From the NCBI RefSeq assembly GCF_020532675.1, contig NZ_JAJAVE010000003.1:682001-746000 (forward strand): 64,000 nt of DNA, read 5' to 3'. Made by a program: the position numbers and the translations under genes. Position 1 is the stretch's first letter. The number at the start of each line of letters is the position of its first letter. The stretch comes from Methylobacillus gramineus (GTDB lineage: Bacteria > Pseudomonadota > Gammaproteobacteria > Burkholderiales > Methylophilaceae). Positions 18,353-27,269 of the stretch are shown here, piece by piece. Below the pieces are notes generated by a model. It did not search any database and was not told where the DNA came from. It saw nothing but the letters and a program-made list of their open reading frames with translations.

Positions 18353-19936
18353 TTACCTTTCCAGATCTCGTGTTGCCGCCCGCCAGCGCAGTTTTTCCGA
18401 ATAGCGGTGGCGTGCTTGCAGGCGCGTGTCTTTCAGGATGATTTCCAGGGTTTCACCAAGGATGCGGATGACACCGAGGATAGGGATGACCAGCATCAGT
18501 CCAGCCACGCCCGCAATGGCCTCGCCAATCAGGAACATCATGATGGTGAGCAGCGGGTGAATGCGCAGGCTGCGCCCGACAATCGCAGGCAGGAAGAAAA
18601 AATCATCCAGCATACGAATCAGCATGAACAGGGCAGCCAGGCTATAGATGACGCCGATATTACCCGGCATGTCGGTGGATGCCACCAGGGCTACAATCGC
18701 AAAGCCGAGTAAAGGCCCAAGATAGGGAATCCAGCATAGCACTGCAACAACCAGGCCGAGGATGAGCGGAGACGAAATGCCCAGCACCAATAAGCCCAGT
18801 GTGGTGAGTATGGTGTCAATCAGGGTCATTTTCATGAGGCCGACAAAATAGAGCCGGGCGGTTTGGTCTACCGCATGAATCAAATACAGGGTTTTTTCAA
18901 AGAAGGCGTTAGGCACGGCAGCCCCCAGCATTTTCCTCAGATGGGCGCCATCCTTCAGCATAAAGAAAGTAATGATGGGTGTAAGCAGCAGCGAGGGTAG
19001 CCAGGTGGCCAGGCCGGTCAGGATTTTCCCCAGATATTTATCAGAAAAATGCTCGGAGAAATCAGTGAAACGTTGATAGATGTTGCTGCCAAAATGGGCC
19101 GATTGCAAAAAGCTGAACTGCTCTTGCAGGCTGCCTAACACTTGTTCGGCCAGCGCCGCACCGCCTGATGAGTAATGGATAAACCCTGCTTGCCAGGATG
19201 CAGCATTGGATACCACCAGCGGATATACCAGCAAAAGCGCGAGTATGGTGAACACCAGGAAAGCCCCGCTCAGGATGACCGCGGCCACATGCCGACTGGT
19301 GCCAGCCAATACCAACTTCTTTTCCAGAGGTGCCAGCAGGTAATAAAGAATGAGGGCTAGCAGGAAAGGTACAACTAGCCACAGTATTTTCTTGAAGATC
19401 AGCAATAGCAGGCATGTGGAGGCAATGATGGCTGCCCACGCTAATGGCCCTGGACCATTATGGACATTGGTGAGCAGGGGCGGCGTGATGACCATGCCTT
19501 CAGCCTCGGGAAACTGGGTCCGGCGCAAGCTGCAGTGCTGGGTGATGGTGGCGGCAATTTGTGGGTAGGTGTGCAGCAGGTGTAAAAAATCTTCCCGGAA
19601 CAGCACTGCAATCACGCAGTTTTCCAATGCCCTGACCTGTGATGATCTGGGGACGTTTTCAAGCAGGGCACGTTCGCCAAAAAATTGGCCTGTTTCTAAT
19701 GTCGATAGAGTCTGACCTTCCAGCGATACCCGTACCTTGCCCGAGAGGAGGAAGTAGATCGCCTGACCCTCTTCATTCTGATCAAAAATGATCTCATCTC
19801 GAACGTAAGTGCGTTGGTGCAGCAGATTATTGAGCGTGTCCAGCTCGTGGCTGTTGAGGCCTGAAAACAACGGAACTTCGCGCAGTACGGCTAGGTATTG
19901 CGGTGTAATCGGGTGGCGGAACCGGCTTAAAAGCAT
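18353..19936 (-). CDS. Cyclic-nucleotide-binding domain fused to an AI-2E/PerM family permease
   Basis: A 527-residue two-part protein. Residues 15-130 form a CRP-like cyclic-nucleotide-binding domain with a well-preserved phosphate-binding cassette (F86-G-E88...P-R97-SS-V), so ligand binding is plausible. Residues about 160-505 form the multi-helix AI-2E transporter (UPF0118/PerM) domain, with typical SPLILGLVVAVLCWIPYLGPLLGF near residue 390. Family members export signals, sodium or other solutes; the substrate is unknown here. The fusion suggests a permease gated by cAMP, cGMP or a related ligand, which is inference. No strong ribosome site is visible. Confidence 0.85.
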   Translation of the reverse strand: MLLSRFRHPITPQYLAVLREVPLFSGLNSHELDTLNNLLHQRTYVRDEIIFDQNEEGQAIYFLLSGKVRVSLEGQTLSTLETGQFFGERALLENVPRSSQVRALENCVIAVLFREDFLHLLHTYPQIAATITQHCSLRRTQFPEAEGMVITPPLLTNVHNGPGPLAWAAIIASTCLLLLIFKKILWLVVPFLLALILYYLLAPLEKKLVLAGTSRHVAAVILSGAFLVFTILALLLVYPLVVSNAASWQAGFIHYSSGGAALAEQVLGSLQEQFSFLQSAHFGSNIYQRFTDFSEHFSDKYLGKILTGLATWLPSLLLTPIITFFMLKDGAHLRKMLGAAVPNAFFEKTLYLIHAVDQTARLYFVGLMKMTLIDTILTTLGLLVLGISSPLILGLVVAVLCWIPYLGPLLGFAIVALVASTDMPGNIGVIYSLAALFMLIRMLDDFFFLPAIVGRSLRIHPLLTIMMFLIGEAIAGVAGLMLVIPILGVIRILGETLEIILKDTRLQARHRYSEKLRWRAATRDLER

Positions 19937-20064
19937 GATATGTTCTTGTGGGTGGCTGTTTCAATCAATTCTATCTGTAGTCCGGGCAATCGCAAGCTTT
20001 TCCTTAATCGGTATACTGGCCGGGACAGTAAGGTCTACAGCTTTCAATTCCAGCAGGAGCAATT

Positions 20065-20484
20065 ATGCAGCAGCAACATCACCAGATTGTCCAGAAAACC
20101 CATGGGCGTCGGCTATATGACATCACCCCGGCAATTACACGCTGGGTTGCAGATGCGGGTATTCACAGCGGCGTGCTGACGCTTTATATACAGCACACTT
20201 CGGCCAGCCTGCTGATCAATGAAAATTATGACTCGGATGTGCTGGTGGATATGGAAAGCTTCTTTGCCAGACTGGTACCTGATGGTGATGCCTTGTTCAT
20301 TCATACCGCTGAAGGGCCGGATGACATGCCTGCCCATATACGTTCAGCGCTGACGCAAACCAGTTTGTCCATCCCGGTCATTGAGGGCAAGGTGGCCCTT
20401 GGCACATGGCAGGGTATTTTTCTCTATGAGCATCGCAGCATGGCGCATACACGCAAGGTGCTATTGCATCTGCTGGGGGAATAG
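20065..20484 (+). CDS. yjbQ: YjbQ family protein (UPF0047)
   Basis: A 139-residue cytosolic protein matching UPF0047/YjbQ over its full length. Signature stretches are LTLYIQHTSASLLINENYD, HTAEGPDDMPAHIRSAL and LGTWQGIFLYEHR, with the conserved His residues of the putative metal site. E. coli YjbQ has weak thiamine-phosphate synthase activity, but the true role is unclear. A GGAG ribosome site lies nine bases before the ATG. It is divergent from the permease fusion gene. Confidence 0.92.
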   Translation: MQQQHHQIVQKTHGRRLYDITPAITRWVADAGIHSGVLTLYIQHTSASLLINENYDSDVLVDMESFFARLVPDGDALFIHTAEGPDDMPAHIRSALTQTSLSIPVIEGKVALGTWQGIFLYEHRSMAHTRKVLLHLLGE

Positions 20485-20513
20485 CCAGGGCAGCGGAAAC
20501 CAGGGGGATTTTT

Positions 20514-20532
20514 TAATAACCCTAGGTTATTA
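20514..20532. promoter_or_regulatory. Perfect 19-bp dyad upstream of the siderophore receptor gene
   Basis: TAATAACC-CTA-GGTTATTA is a perfect inverted repeat (8 + 3 + 8) between yjbQ and the TonB receptor, about 35-105 bases before the candidate starts. It does not fit the Fur consensus well. The absence of a T-run after it argues against a terminator, so an operator for an unknown regulator is likely. Confidence 0.45.
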
Positions 20533-20619
20533 TTGGATATTTTTATATATCATTGATTGACTTTGATGATGCGTCTTATTATTATCCACGCCTTATTTCT
20601 CAGGCGTTCAGGATATTCC

Positions 20620-22779
20620 GTGTCGTTCACTTCCCCTCTTATTCGTAGCGCTATTACCCTGGCTTTCAGTTCAGGTTTGGCATTCACCCAGACTTATCTT
20701 TATGCGGCCGATGCCGATAGCCAGGTAAAAAATGCTAACACTGTAAAAGAGCAGGACAAGCATGACCAAGCCTCATTGCCAGAGCTGGCAGTTACGTCCA
20801 GTAAAACGAAGGTGGTGGGATACAACCCGCTTGAAAGCCGCGGCGCAACTCGCACTGATACGCCTTTGCGTGAGGTGCCGCAATCGGTGCGCGTGGTGTC
20901 GCGCGAGTGGCTGGATGACACCCGAGCCTTGCGACTGGCGGATACTGTGGATTATGTTAGCGGTATTTCGCGGCTGAATGATTTTGGTGCGACCTGGGAC
21001 AATTTTGCTATCCGTGGATTCTCCAATACCGATCAGGGCATCCTCATCAACGGTTTCCGTGGTTCGCGCGGTTACAACGTTACCCGGGATGCAGCTACGG
21101 TAGAGCGGTTCGAGTTTCTCAAAGGCCCTGCAGCCGCTGTGTATGGTGCAAGTGAGCCTGGTGGCATTATCAATGTGGTCACCAAAAAACCGCAATTCAC
21201 CCAGCATAATAGTCTTGATGTGAATATCGGCAGCTATGGGTTGCGTCGTGCCGCGCTGGATACAACCGGGCCGATTACTGACAATCTGGCCTATAGGCTC
21301 AATGTAGTGGCGGAAGACAGCGCCATGCGCAGCTCCTTGCTTGAGGGTGACCGGCAAGTGTTCACGCCAGCACTGACCTGGATTCTCAGTGACAAGACCG
21401 TGCTGAATTACGAGGCGGAATTTGCGCGCGTGAGTACGCCGCTTGATCGTGGTCTTATCCAGATCAATGGCCGCGCTGGTGCATTGTCGCGTTCACGGGT
21501 GTTGGGCGAGCCTAATGACGGCAATGTCGAGCTAACCAGCCAGACACATCAGCTCACCCTTGAGCATGAGTTTTCTGATGCATGGCGTGGACGTGCCGGC
21601 CTAAGCTTCAAGAAGGGAAGCTATGAGGGCGATAATACGGAGCTGGCAACCTTTAACCCTTCAGTAGTGAATCGTCGCCAGATGTGGCGCTCGCTACCGA
21701 TGCGCGATACTTCTTTCCAGGCAGAGTTGGAAGGCAAACTGAAGACAGGGGCAATTGACCATACGCTATTGGTGGGTGTTGAAGCATCCAGATTATGGAT
21801 GGCCCAGGAAATTACGCGTTCTAATCCTTCAATTTCTCCTTACGCACTTGATATCTATAACCCGGTGTATGGCCAGGCCAAGCCTGCTTCACAGGATTGG
21901 TGGTTTGATACGAATGAGCACCAAAAGAACAATGCAGTTTATCTGCAGGATCAGATTGGGCTTTCCTCTCAATGGAAGCTGCTGGTGGGTGTACGTGCGG
22001 ATAATTATCACCAGGAGTATGAAGATAGCCTGGCGCAGGCTAACACCAGCAGGCAACGTCAGACGGCCACTTCGCCAAGAGTTGGTCTGACTTACCTGCC
22101 AAGCGACTGGGCATCCTTATATATTTCTTTCAGTGAGGGATTCCGGCCAAACTCAGGAGGAAGTGCTACGGGCAAGGCTTTTGACCCGCAATCCTCCAGG
22201 GCCACGGAGTTTGGTCTCAAATTGCAGACCGTAGACCAGCGGCTAGGCGCCAATTTTGCTATTTTTGATATCACCAAGCGCAATGTGTTGGTGACGGATC
22301 CTGCTAATGCTAACCGCAGTATTGCTGCGGGTGAGGCCGAGAGTCGTGGGTTTGAAGCGGACGTATTTGGCAAGCTGAATGAACATTGGCGCCTGACGGC
22401 CAATTTTGCCTATACCGATGCGGAAGTCAGCAAGGATAGCAATGTCAGCCTGGTAGGTGCGCGTCTTGCCAATGTGCCTAAGACTAGTGCTGGTTTGCTG
22501 GCCATTCGCGAGGGTTTTCTGCCGAATGGTAGTCGTTATGGGGTGGGAACCGGGATTGTGTATGTTGGCAATCGTGCGGGCAATGCCACCAATACCTACG
22601 ATCTGCCTTCTTACACAACAGTTAAATTGTTGAGTTACTGGGATGCAACACCCAAGGCGCGTTTTTCTCTGGATGTGAGCAATCTGTTTGATCGTGAGTA
22701 TTACACGTCATCCTGGAACAACTATGTAATGCCTGGCTTGGGTCGCAGTGTACTGGCGAGCCTGCATTTACAGTTCTAG
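20620..22779 (+). CDS. TonB-dependent siderophore receptor (FhuE/FpvA-like)
   Basis: An outer-membrane receptor of about 719 residues for ferric siderophores. The plug domain includes TDTPLREVPQSVRVVSREWL, FAIRGFSNTDQGILINGFRG, FEFLKGPAAAVYGASEPGG and IINVVTKKP, the standard siderophore-receptor series. The barrel ends with NLFDREYYTSSWNNYVMPGLGRSVLASLHLQF, with the C-terminal Phe. GTG at 20620 is proposed as start: AGGA lies six bases upstream and a signal peptide ending LYAADA follows. In-frame starts at 20566 and 20569 lack a ribosome site. It is a single gene with its own terminator. The siderophore is not known. Confidence 0.88.
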   Translation: MSFTSPLIRSAITLAFSSGLAFTQTYLYAADADSQVKNANTVKEQDKHDQASLPELAVTSSKTKVVGYNPLESRGATRTDTPLREVPQSVRVVSREWLDDTRALRLADTVDYVSGISRLNDFGATWDNFAIRGFSNTDQGILINGFRGSRGYNVTRDAATVERFEFLKGPAAAVYGASEPGGIINVVTKKPQFTQHNSLDVNIGSYGLRRAALDTTGPITDNLAYRLNVVAEDSAMRSSLLEGDRQVFTPALTWILSDKTVLNYEAEFARVSTPLDRGLIQINGRAGALSRSRVLGEPNDGNVELTSQTHQLTLEHEFSDAWRGRAGLSFKKGSYEGDNTELATFNPSVVNRRQMWRSLPMRDTSFQAELEGKLKTGAIDHTLLVGVEASRLWMAQEITRSNPSISPYALDIYNPVYGQAKPASQDWWFDTNEHQKNNAVYLQDQIGLSSQWKLLVGVRADNYHQEYEDSLAQANTSRQRQTATSPRVGLTYLPSDWASLYISFSEGFRPNSGGSATGKAFDPQSSRATEFGLKLQTVDQRLGANFAIFDITKRNVLVTDPANANRSIAAGEAESRGFEADVFGKLNEHWRLTANFAYTDAEVSKDSNVSLVGARLANVPKTSAGLLAIREGFLPNGSRYGVGTGIVYVGNRAGNATNTYDLPSYTTVKLLSYWDATPKARFSLDVSNLFDREYYTSSWNNYVMPGLGRSVLASLHLQF

Positions 22780-22783
22780 CAGG

Positions 22784-22821
22784 AAACAGGCTCGAGTCCT
22801 TTTCTGGCCTCGAGCCTGTTT
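22784..22821. terminator. Bidirectional terminator between the receptor and envC genes
   Basis: A perfect 13-bp stem (22784-22796 with 22809-22821) begins with AAA and ends with TTT. It sits between two convergent genes. The T-run is short, so efficiency is uncertain. Confidence 0.75.
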
Positions 22822-22891
22822 CAGTGTATTGCGCGCAGTGATTTCACCATATTCCTTGGGTAGGTCATTTCTGGGCTAAGCCACCAGGCGC

Positions 22892-24199
22892 CTATTTGAT
22901 CACGCTCCAGCTCAGTGGGTCGAAAGGCTTGCTCTGATAGCGCAATTCAAAATAGACACCGTGCTGTTCGTTGCCGCCACTGTTGCCCACGGCGGCTACC
23001 GTGTCCCCACCTTTGACGTTCTCGCCCGCGCGTTTGAGCAAGGCATGGTTGTTGCCGTAGAGGCTCATGTAGCCGTTGCCATGGTCTATGATCATGAGGT
23101 TGCCAAAGCCGCGTAACCAGTCGGCAAATACAACCTGGCCACTTGCCACGGCCTTGACCTCGCTGCCTTCGCTGGCCTTGATAAACAAGCCTTTCCAGGA
23201 AATACCGGTATCTTCACGGCTGCTGCCAAAGCGGTTGGTGATTTCACCGCGCACTGGCAAGTTCAGCTTGCCTTTGAGTGATGCAAAGTTAGTGCCGTCA
23301 AATGCGTTGCTGGGTAGGGTGTCGTTGCGCCCAACTGAAGTGGATGGTTTGCGCGTGATTTTGAGCGGGGTCCCTGTGGATTTATCCGCTTGCTGTTCCT
23401 TGGCTGCCTGGCGTGCTGCGTCTCGCTCGGCTTTCTCACGCGCGGCCTTTTCGCGGGCAGCCTGTTCTCTGGCGGCTTTGGCCAGACGCTCCATCAGTTG
23501 TGTCAGTCGCTGCTCATCACGTTTGAGTTTGTCTATTTCATTGCGTTGCGCACTGATTTTGCTGGAGAGTTGCTTGACGAGCTTGTCGCGTTCGCCTTTC
23601 TGTCGCTGTAGTTCTTGCCGTTCTTTTTCCTGCTGATCTTTAAGCGAGTCAAGCCGCTCCAGTGTTTTGCTGGTTTCGGCATTGAGCATGTCTACCTTGG
23701 AGATATTGCTTTGCACCGAGGCAATGAGGTCACTGCGGGCGCGTGAAACGTAGCGGTAATAATGCAGCTGCCGCGCCGCGGTGTTGGGATCTTGCTGTTG
23801 CAGGAACACCTGCACCTGGCTGGGCTGGCCATGTAGATATTGCTGATACAGCTGTTGGTTCAACAATGTTTGTTGTTGAGCCAGTTCAGTTTCGTGGGCA
23901 GATTTTTTCTGCTGCAACGATTGCAGTGCATCATTGCTTTCACGTTGCTGCTGATCAAGGTCATGTAGCTTGCGGTTAGCTTCGCTGATCGCCTTTTCGC
24001 TTTTCTTCAGTTCATCTGCGGCTTCAGCGTGCGCTTCAGTGGAAGTGCCCAGCTCTTTCTTCAGGGATTCCAGTCGCTGGTGGATTTCATCCAGTGCTTC
24101 CCTAGGTTTTTCCACAGGCTTTTCTGCTTTGGCTGCCCAGGCATCTTGCTGGGCAGCCAGGCTGGCAGCCAGCAACAGGCTTCGCCATGTATTGCGCAT
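22892..24199 (-). CDS. envC: EnvC-like murein hydrolase activator with degenerate LytM domain
   Basis: A 435-residue periplasmic protein. The signal peptide (ending DAWAA) precedes a long coiled coil (residues about 25-260) with Ala/Glu/Arg/Lys-rich repeats such as REKAAREKAERDAARQAA. The C-terminal LytM/M23 domain begins near residue 310. The zinc ligands of active M23 enzymes are replaced (WKGLFI instead of HxGxD, and HGVYFE instead of HLHFE). This loss is typical of EnvC, which activates amidases at the division septum rather than cutting peptidoglycan itself. Its start overlaps the gpmI stop (TAATG), a common pairing in proteobacteria. Confidence 0.88.
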   Translation of the reverse strand: MRNTWRSLLLAASLAAQQDAWAAKAEKPVEKPREALDEIHQRLESLKKELGTSTEAHAEAADELKKSEKAISEANRKLHDLDQQQRESNDALQSLQQKKSAHETELAQQQTLLNQQLYQQYLHGQPSQVQVFLQQQDPNTAARQLHYYRYVSRARSDLIASVQSNISKVDMLNAETSKTLERLDSLKDQQEKERQELQRQKGERDKLVKQLSSKISAQRNEIDKLKRDEQRLTQLMERLAKAAREQAAREKAAREKAERDAARQAAKEQQADKSTGTPLKITRKPSTSVGRNDTLPSNAFDGTNFASLKGKLNLPVRGEITNRFGSSREDTGISWKGLFIKASEGSEVKAVASGQVVFADWLRGFGNLMIIDHGNGYMSLYGNNHALLKRAGENVKGGDTVAAVGNSGGNEQHGVYFELRYQSKPFDPLSWSVIK

Positions 24200-25761
24200 T
24201 ATGCTTGAGGAGTTTCCGTGAAGTTGACCAAGGATTTTCCGGTCATTTCCTTAGGCTGGGGCAAGCCCATCATGGCCAGTAATGAAGGTGCCAGATCACA
24301 TAGAGAGCCAGTCGCCGGTGCCGCCAGGGTGGCGGGTTTGCCGACAAACACAAATGGCACCACATTGGTGGTGTGTTGGGTATGCGGCTGGTTATTCTCG
24401 TAGTCGCGCATCATTTCCACGTTGCCGTGATCCGCAGTAATGATCATCTGCCCGCCTATGCTTTCCATGGCCTGGACGATACGGTTGATGCAGGTATCAA
24501 TGGTTTCCACCGCCTTGATGGAGGCATTGATGTCACCCGAGTGGCCTACCATGTCACAATTGGCATAGTTGCAGATGATGGCATCATATTTTTTGCTGAG
24601 GATGGCGGCTTCCAGCTTATCTGTCAGCTCAAAGGCGCTCATTTCAGGTTGCAGGTCGTAAGTGGCGACCTTGGGAGATGGCACCATAATGCGGTCTTCG
24701 CCCGCAAATACCTGCTCTTCACCGCCATTGAAGAAGAATGTCACGTGGGGGTATTTCTCGGTTTCAGCAATACGCAGCTGGGTCAGGCCCTGATTGGCCA
24801 CGTATTCCCCAAAGGTGTTCTGGATTTCAACCGGCGCAAAAATCGGCTTGGCACGGGTTTCGGCCTTGTCGTAGAGCGTCAGGGTATAAAACCCGGCCAG
24901 TTGCGGTTGGCGGGGGCGATTGAAGCCTTCAAAGTCAGGGTCGAGCAAGGAGTGAGTCAGTTGGCGCGCGCGATCTGAGCGGAAATTGACGAAAACAATC
25001 ACATCGCCATCTTCCATTTTTACTGGCTCGCTTCCCGGCGCGACGATGGCAGTAGCCTTGACGAACTCATCTTTTTCTTCGCGCGCATAGGCGGCTTCCA
25101 GGCCGGCAATCGCACTGCTTGCAGTGAACTCGCCCTCACCATCGGTAATCAGGTGATACGCTGCTTCCACCCGTGGCCAACGTTTGTCACGGTCCATGGC
25201 ATAAAAGCGGCCACAGATAGAGGCAATCTTGCCGCCGCCAATCCGTGCACAGGCATCTTCAAGTTGATGCAAATAAGGCTTGGCACTGATCGGTGGCGTA
25301 TCGCGACCATCTAGGAATGCGTGTACATAGACTTTCTCCACGCCGGATTTTACTGCCATTTCAATCGTGGCATGGATATGATCCTGATGGCTGTGTACAC
25401 CGCCATCTGATAACAAACCGAGGATATGCAGTGCCTTGCCAGTGGCCTTGACCTTGCTTACAGCTTCCACTAAGACCGGGTTGTTGAAGTATTCGCCTGT
25501 GCTGATGGCGCGATTGATGCGTTCAAAATCCTGGAATACGACCCTGCCTGCCCCAATGTTCAGGTGGCCGACTTCAGAGTTGCCCATCTGGCCGTTAGGC
25601 AAGCCGACAAAGGTTTCCGAGGCATTAATCAGGGTATGTGGATAGTCATGCCACAATCTGTCCCAATTGGGCGTGTTTGCCAGTGCAATGGCATTGTCTT
25701 GAGCATCTTCGCGATAGCCGAAACCATCAAGGATTACGAGTAGGGCAGGTGTTACGTTCAT
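24199..25761 (-). CDS. gpmI: 2,3-bisphosphoglycerate-independent phosphoglycerate mutase
   Basis: A 520-residue cytosolic glycolytic/gluconeogenic enzyme interconverting 3- and 2-phosphoglycerate with Mn. Visible are the N-terminal metal site (VILDGFGYRED), the phosphoserine nucleophile S62 in GNSEVGHLNIGAGR, and the C-terminal metal site MITADHGNVEMM. Length is normal (about 510). It is co-transcribed with envC through an overlapping stop/start. Confidence 0.97.
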   Translation of the reverse strand: MNVTPALLVILDGFGYREDAQDNAIALANTPNWDRLWHDYPHTLINASETFVGLPNGQMGNSEVGHLNIGAGRVVFQDFERINRAISTGEYFNNPVLVEAVSKVKATGKALHILGLLSDGGVHSHQDHIHATIEMAVKSGVEKVYVHAFLDGRDTPPISAKPYLHQLEDACARIGGGKIASICGRFYAMDRDKRWPRVEAAYHLITDGEGEFTASSAIAGLEAAYAREEKDEFVKATAIVAPGSEPVKMEDGDVIVFVNFRSDRARQLTHSLLDPDFEGFNRPRQPQLAGFYTLTLYDKAETRAKPIFAPVEIQNTFGEYVANQGLTQLRIAETEKYPHVTFFFNGGEEQVFAGEDRIMVPSPKVATYDLQPEMSAFELTDKLEAAILSKKYDAIICNYANCDMVGHSGDINASIKAVETIDTCINRIVQAMESIGGQMIITADHGNVEMMRDYENNQPHTQHTTNVVPFVFVGKPATLAAPATGSLCDLAPSLLAMMGLPQPKEMTGKSLVNFTETPQA

Positions 25762-25985
25762 TGCGGTTTGAATTCCAAGGTTGGTTCAAGGGGTTGCTTG
25801 ATATTTTAGAGAATTTTGCCTAATAAATCTTGCCTATTTGACCTGCAATGCAGCCTGCTCGGAGTTTTTATCCATCTGGGGGCTTGAATTCCTGTCAGCC
25901 TGTCATCATCTTCCGCAGAGTGGTCACGAATATTGCTGAACGTTATTGGTTACAATAGCGATTAAATAGCATCTGAAAGGGTATT

Positions 25986-26399
25986 GTGGATTTTTTGACT
26001 AAAAATGCATTGCTGATTGGCCTGGCAGTTGGCTCAGGCCTGATGCTGCTATTGCCTTTGATCAAGCGTGGCGCTGGTGGTACCGCCAGTGTCAGTGCTC
26101 ATGATGCGGTGTTGTTGATCAATCGTTCGCATGCGGTGGTGCTGGACGTGCGCGATGATGCAGAGTTTGCCGCTGGTCATATTACCGATGCCAAGCATAT
26201 TCCCGTGGCGCAGTTGCAAGAACGGCTCAAGGAGCTTGTCAAGTTCAAGGACAAGCCTGTATTGGTGTATTGCCAGTCGGGTCAACGTGCGGCCAAGGCC
26301 AGCGATATCTTGGTCAAGAATGAATTCAAGCAAGTACATCAGCTGCAAGGCGGCATCAAGGCCTGGCTGGATGCCAAGTTACCTGTGGTGAAAGGCTGA
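25986..26399 (+). CDS. Membrane-anchored rhodanese-like sulfurtransferase
   Basis: A 137-residue protein starting at GTG 25986 with AAGGG five bases upstream. One N-terminal transmembrane helix (residues 7-26) is followed by a single rhodanese domain. The active-site loop is C96-QSGQR, and the domain also shows VVLDVRDDAEFAAGHI and GGIKAWLDAKLPV. Such YibN-type proteins commonly precede grxC and secB. Sulfur transfer or redox handling at the membrane is inferred from the family. It is the first gene of a run rhodanese-grxC-secB-SH3-gpsA, divergent from gpmI. Confidence 0.92.
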   Translation: MDFLTKNALLIGLAVGSGLMLLLPLIKRGAGGTASVSAHDAVLLINRSHAVVLDVRDDAEFAAGHITDAKHIPVAQLQERLKELVKFKDKPVLVYCQSGQRAAKASDILVKNEFKQVHQLQGGIKAWLDAKLPVVKG

Positions 26400-26401
26400 T
26401 C

Positions 26402-26659
26402 ATGGCGAATGTTCTGATGTATACCACAGGCACTTGCCCATATTGCATGAATGCAGAGCGATTGCTCAACAGCAAGGGCATCAACGACATTAACAAGGTC
26501 AGGGTTGACCTCGAGCCTGAGCTGCGCATCAAGATGATAGAACAGACCGGTAGGCGCACGGTCCCGCAAATTTATATTGATGACCTGCATGTGGGTGGTT
26601 TTGATGAATTGCGTGCACTGGATCAGGCTGGCAAGCTGGATGGATTGCTAGCGAAATAG
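26402..26659 (+). CDS. grxC: Glutaredoxin 3
   Basis: An 85-residue glutathione-dependent thiol-disulfide reductase. The active site is C12-P-Y-C15, with the TVPQIYID cis-Pro loop and VGGFDELRALDQAGKLDGLL C-terminus of the family. It starts two bases after the rhodanese stop, with GAAAGG as ribosome site, so the two are co-translated. Confidence 0.96.
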   Translation: MANVLMYTTGTCPYCMNAERLLNSKGINDINKVRVDLEPELRIKMIEQTGRRTVPQIYIDDLHVGGFDELRALDQAGKLDGLLAK

Positions 26660-26792
26660 TTTCATGGCTTTGTGGTTTAAAAGCCATGCGTAAGCGGATA
26701 GAATGCAACACTGGTTTTTTGATAGTAGTTTTTATTTTTAATCATTAATGAATGAGGATACGCGCAAGCGTTGACTCGATTAGGGAAGAGAC

Positions 26793-27269
26793 ATGGCAGA
26801 AGAACAGGCAGCACAAGCACAAGAGCAGCAACCGGCATTTGGTATTGAGAAAGTCTATGTTAAAGACCTCTCACTCGAAATTCCTCATGCACCGCAGATT
26901 TTTATTCAGCGTGAAGCGCCACAAGTCGGCATTGAACTGAGTAATGCCACCGCCAAGCTGGATGATGGTATTTACGAAGTCGTCGTGACCGTAACCGTGA
27001 CTTCCAAGGTGGCTGATAAAACCGTATTCCTGGTAGAAGTAGCGCAAGCGGGTATTTTCCAGATTCGCAATGTACCGGAAGAAAACATCGAGATTATTCT
27101 TGGTGTGACTTGCCCGAACATCATTTTCCCGTATGCACGCGAAACCATTTCCGACATCGTGACCCGTGCAGGCTTCCCGCCAGTGCTGTTGAACCCTGTT
27201 AACTTCGAAGCGTTGTATGCACAACAAAAAGAAGATCAGGCCAAGGCTAATGGCGCTACTACGCACTAA
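26793..27269 (+). CDS. secB: Protein-export chaperone SecB
   Basis: A 158-residue cytosolic chaperone that holds preproteins unfolded and delivers them to SecA. The family core is plain: FGIEKVYVKDLSLEIPHAP, VEVAQAGIFQIRNV, TCPNIIFPYARETISDIVTRAGFPPVLLNPVNFEALY. The acidic and Gln-rich N-terminus is usual. GGGAAGAG precedes the ATG. Its last codons overlap the start of the next gene. Confidence 0.97.
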   Translation: MAEEQAAQAQEQQPAFGIEKVYVKDLSLEIPHAPQIFIQREAPQVGIELSNATAKLDDGIYEVVVTVTVTSKVADKTVFLVEVAQAGIFQIRNVPEENIEIILGVTCPNIIFPYARETISDIVTRAGFPPVLLNPVNFEALYAQQKEDQAKANGATTH

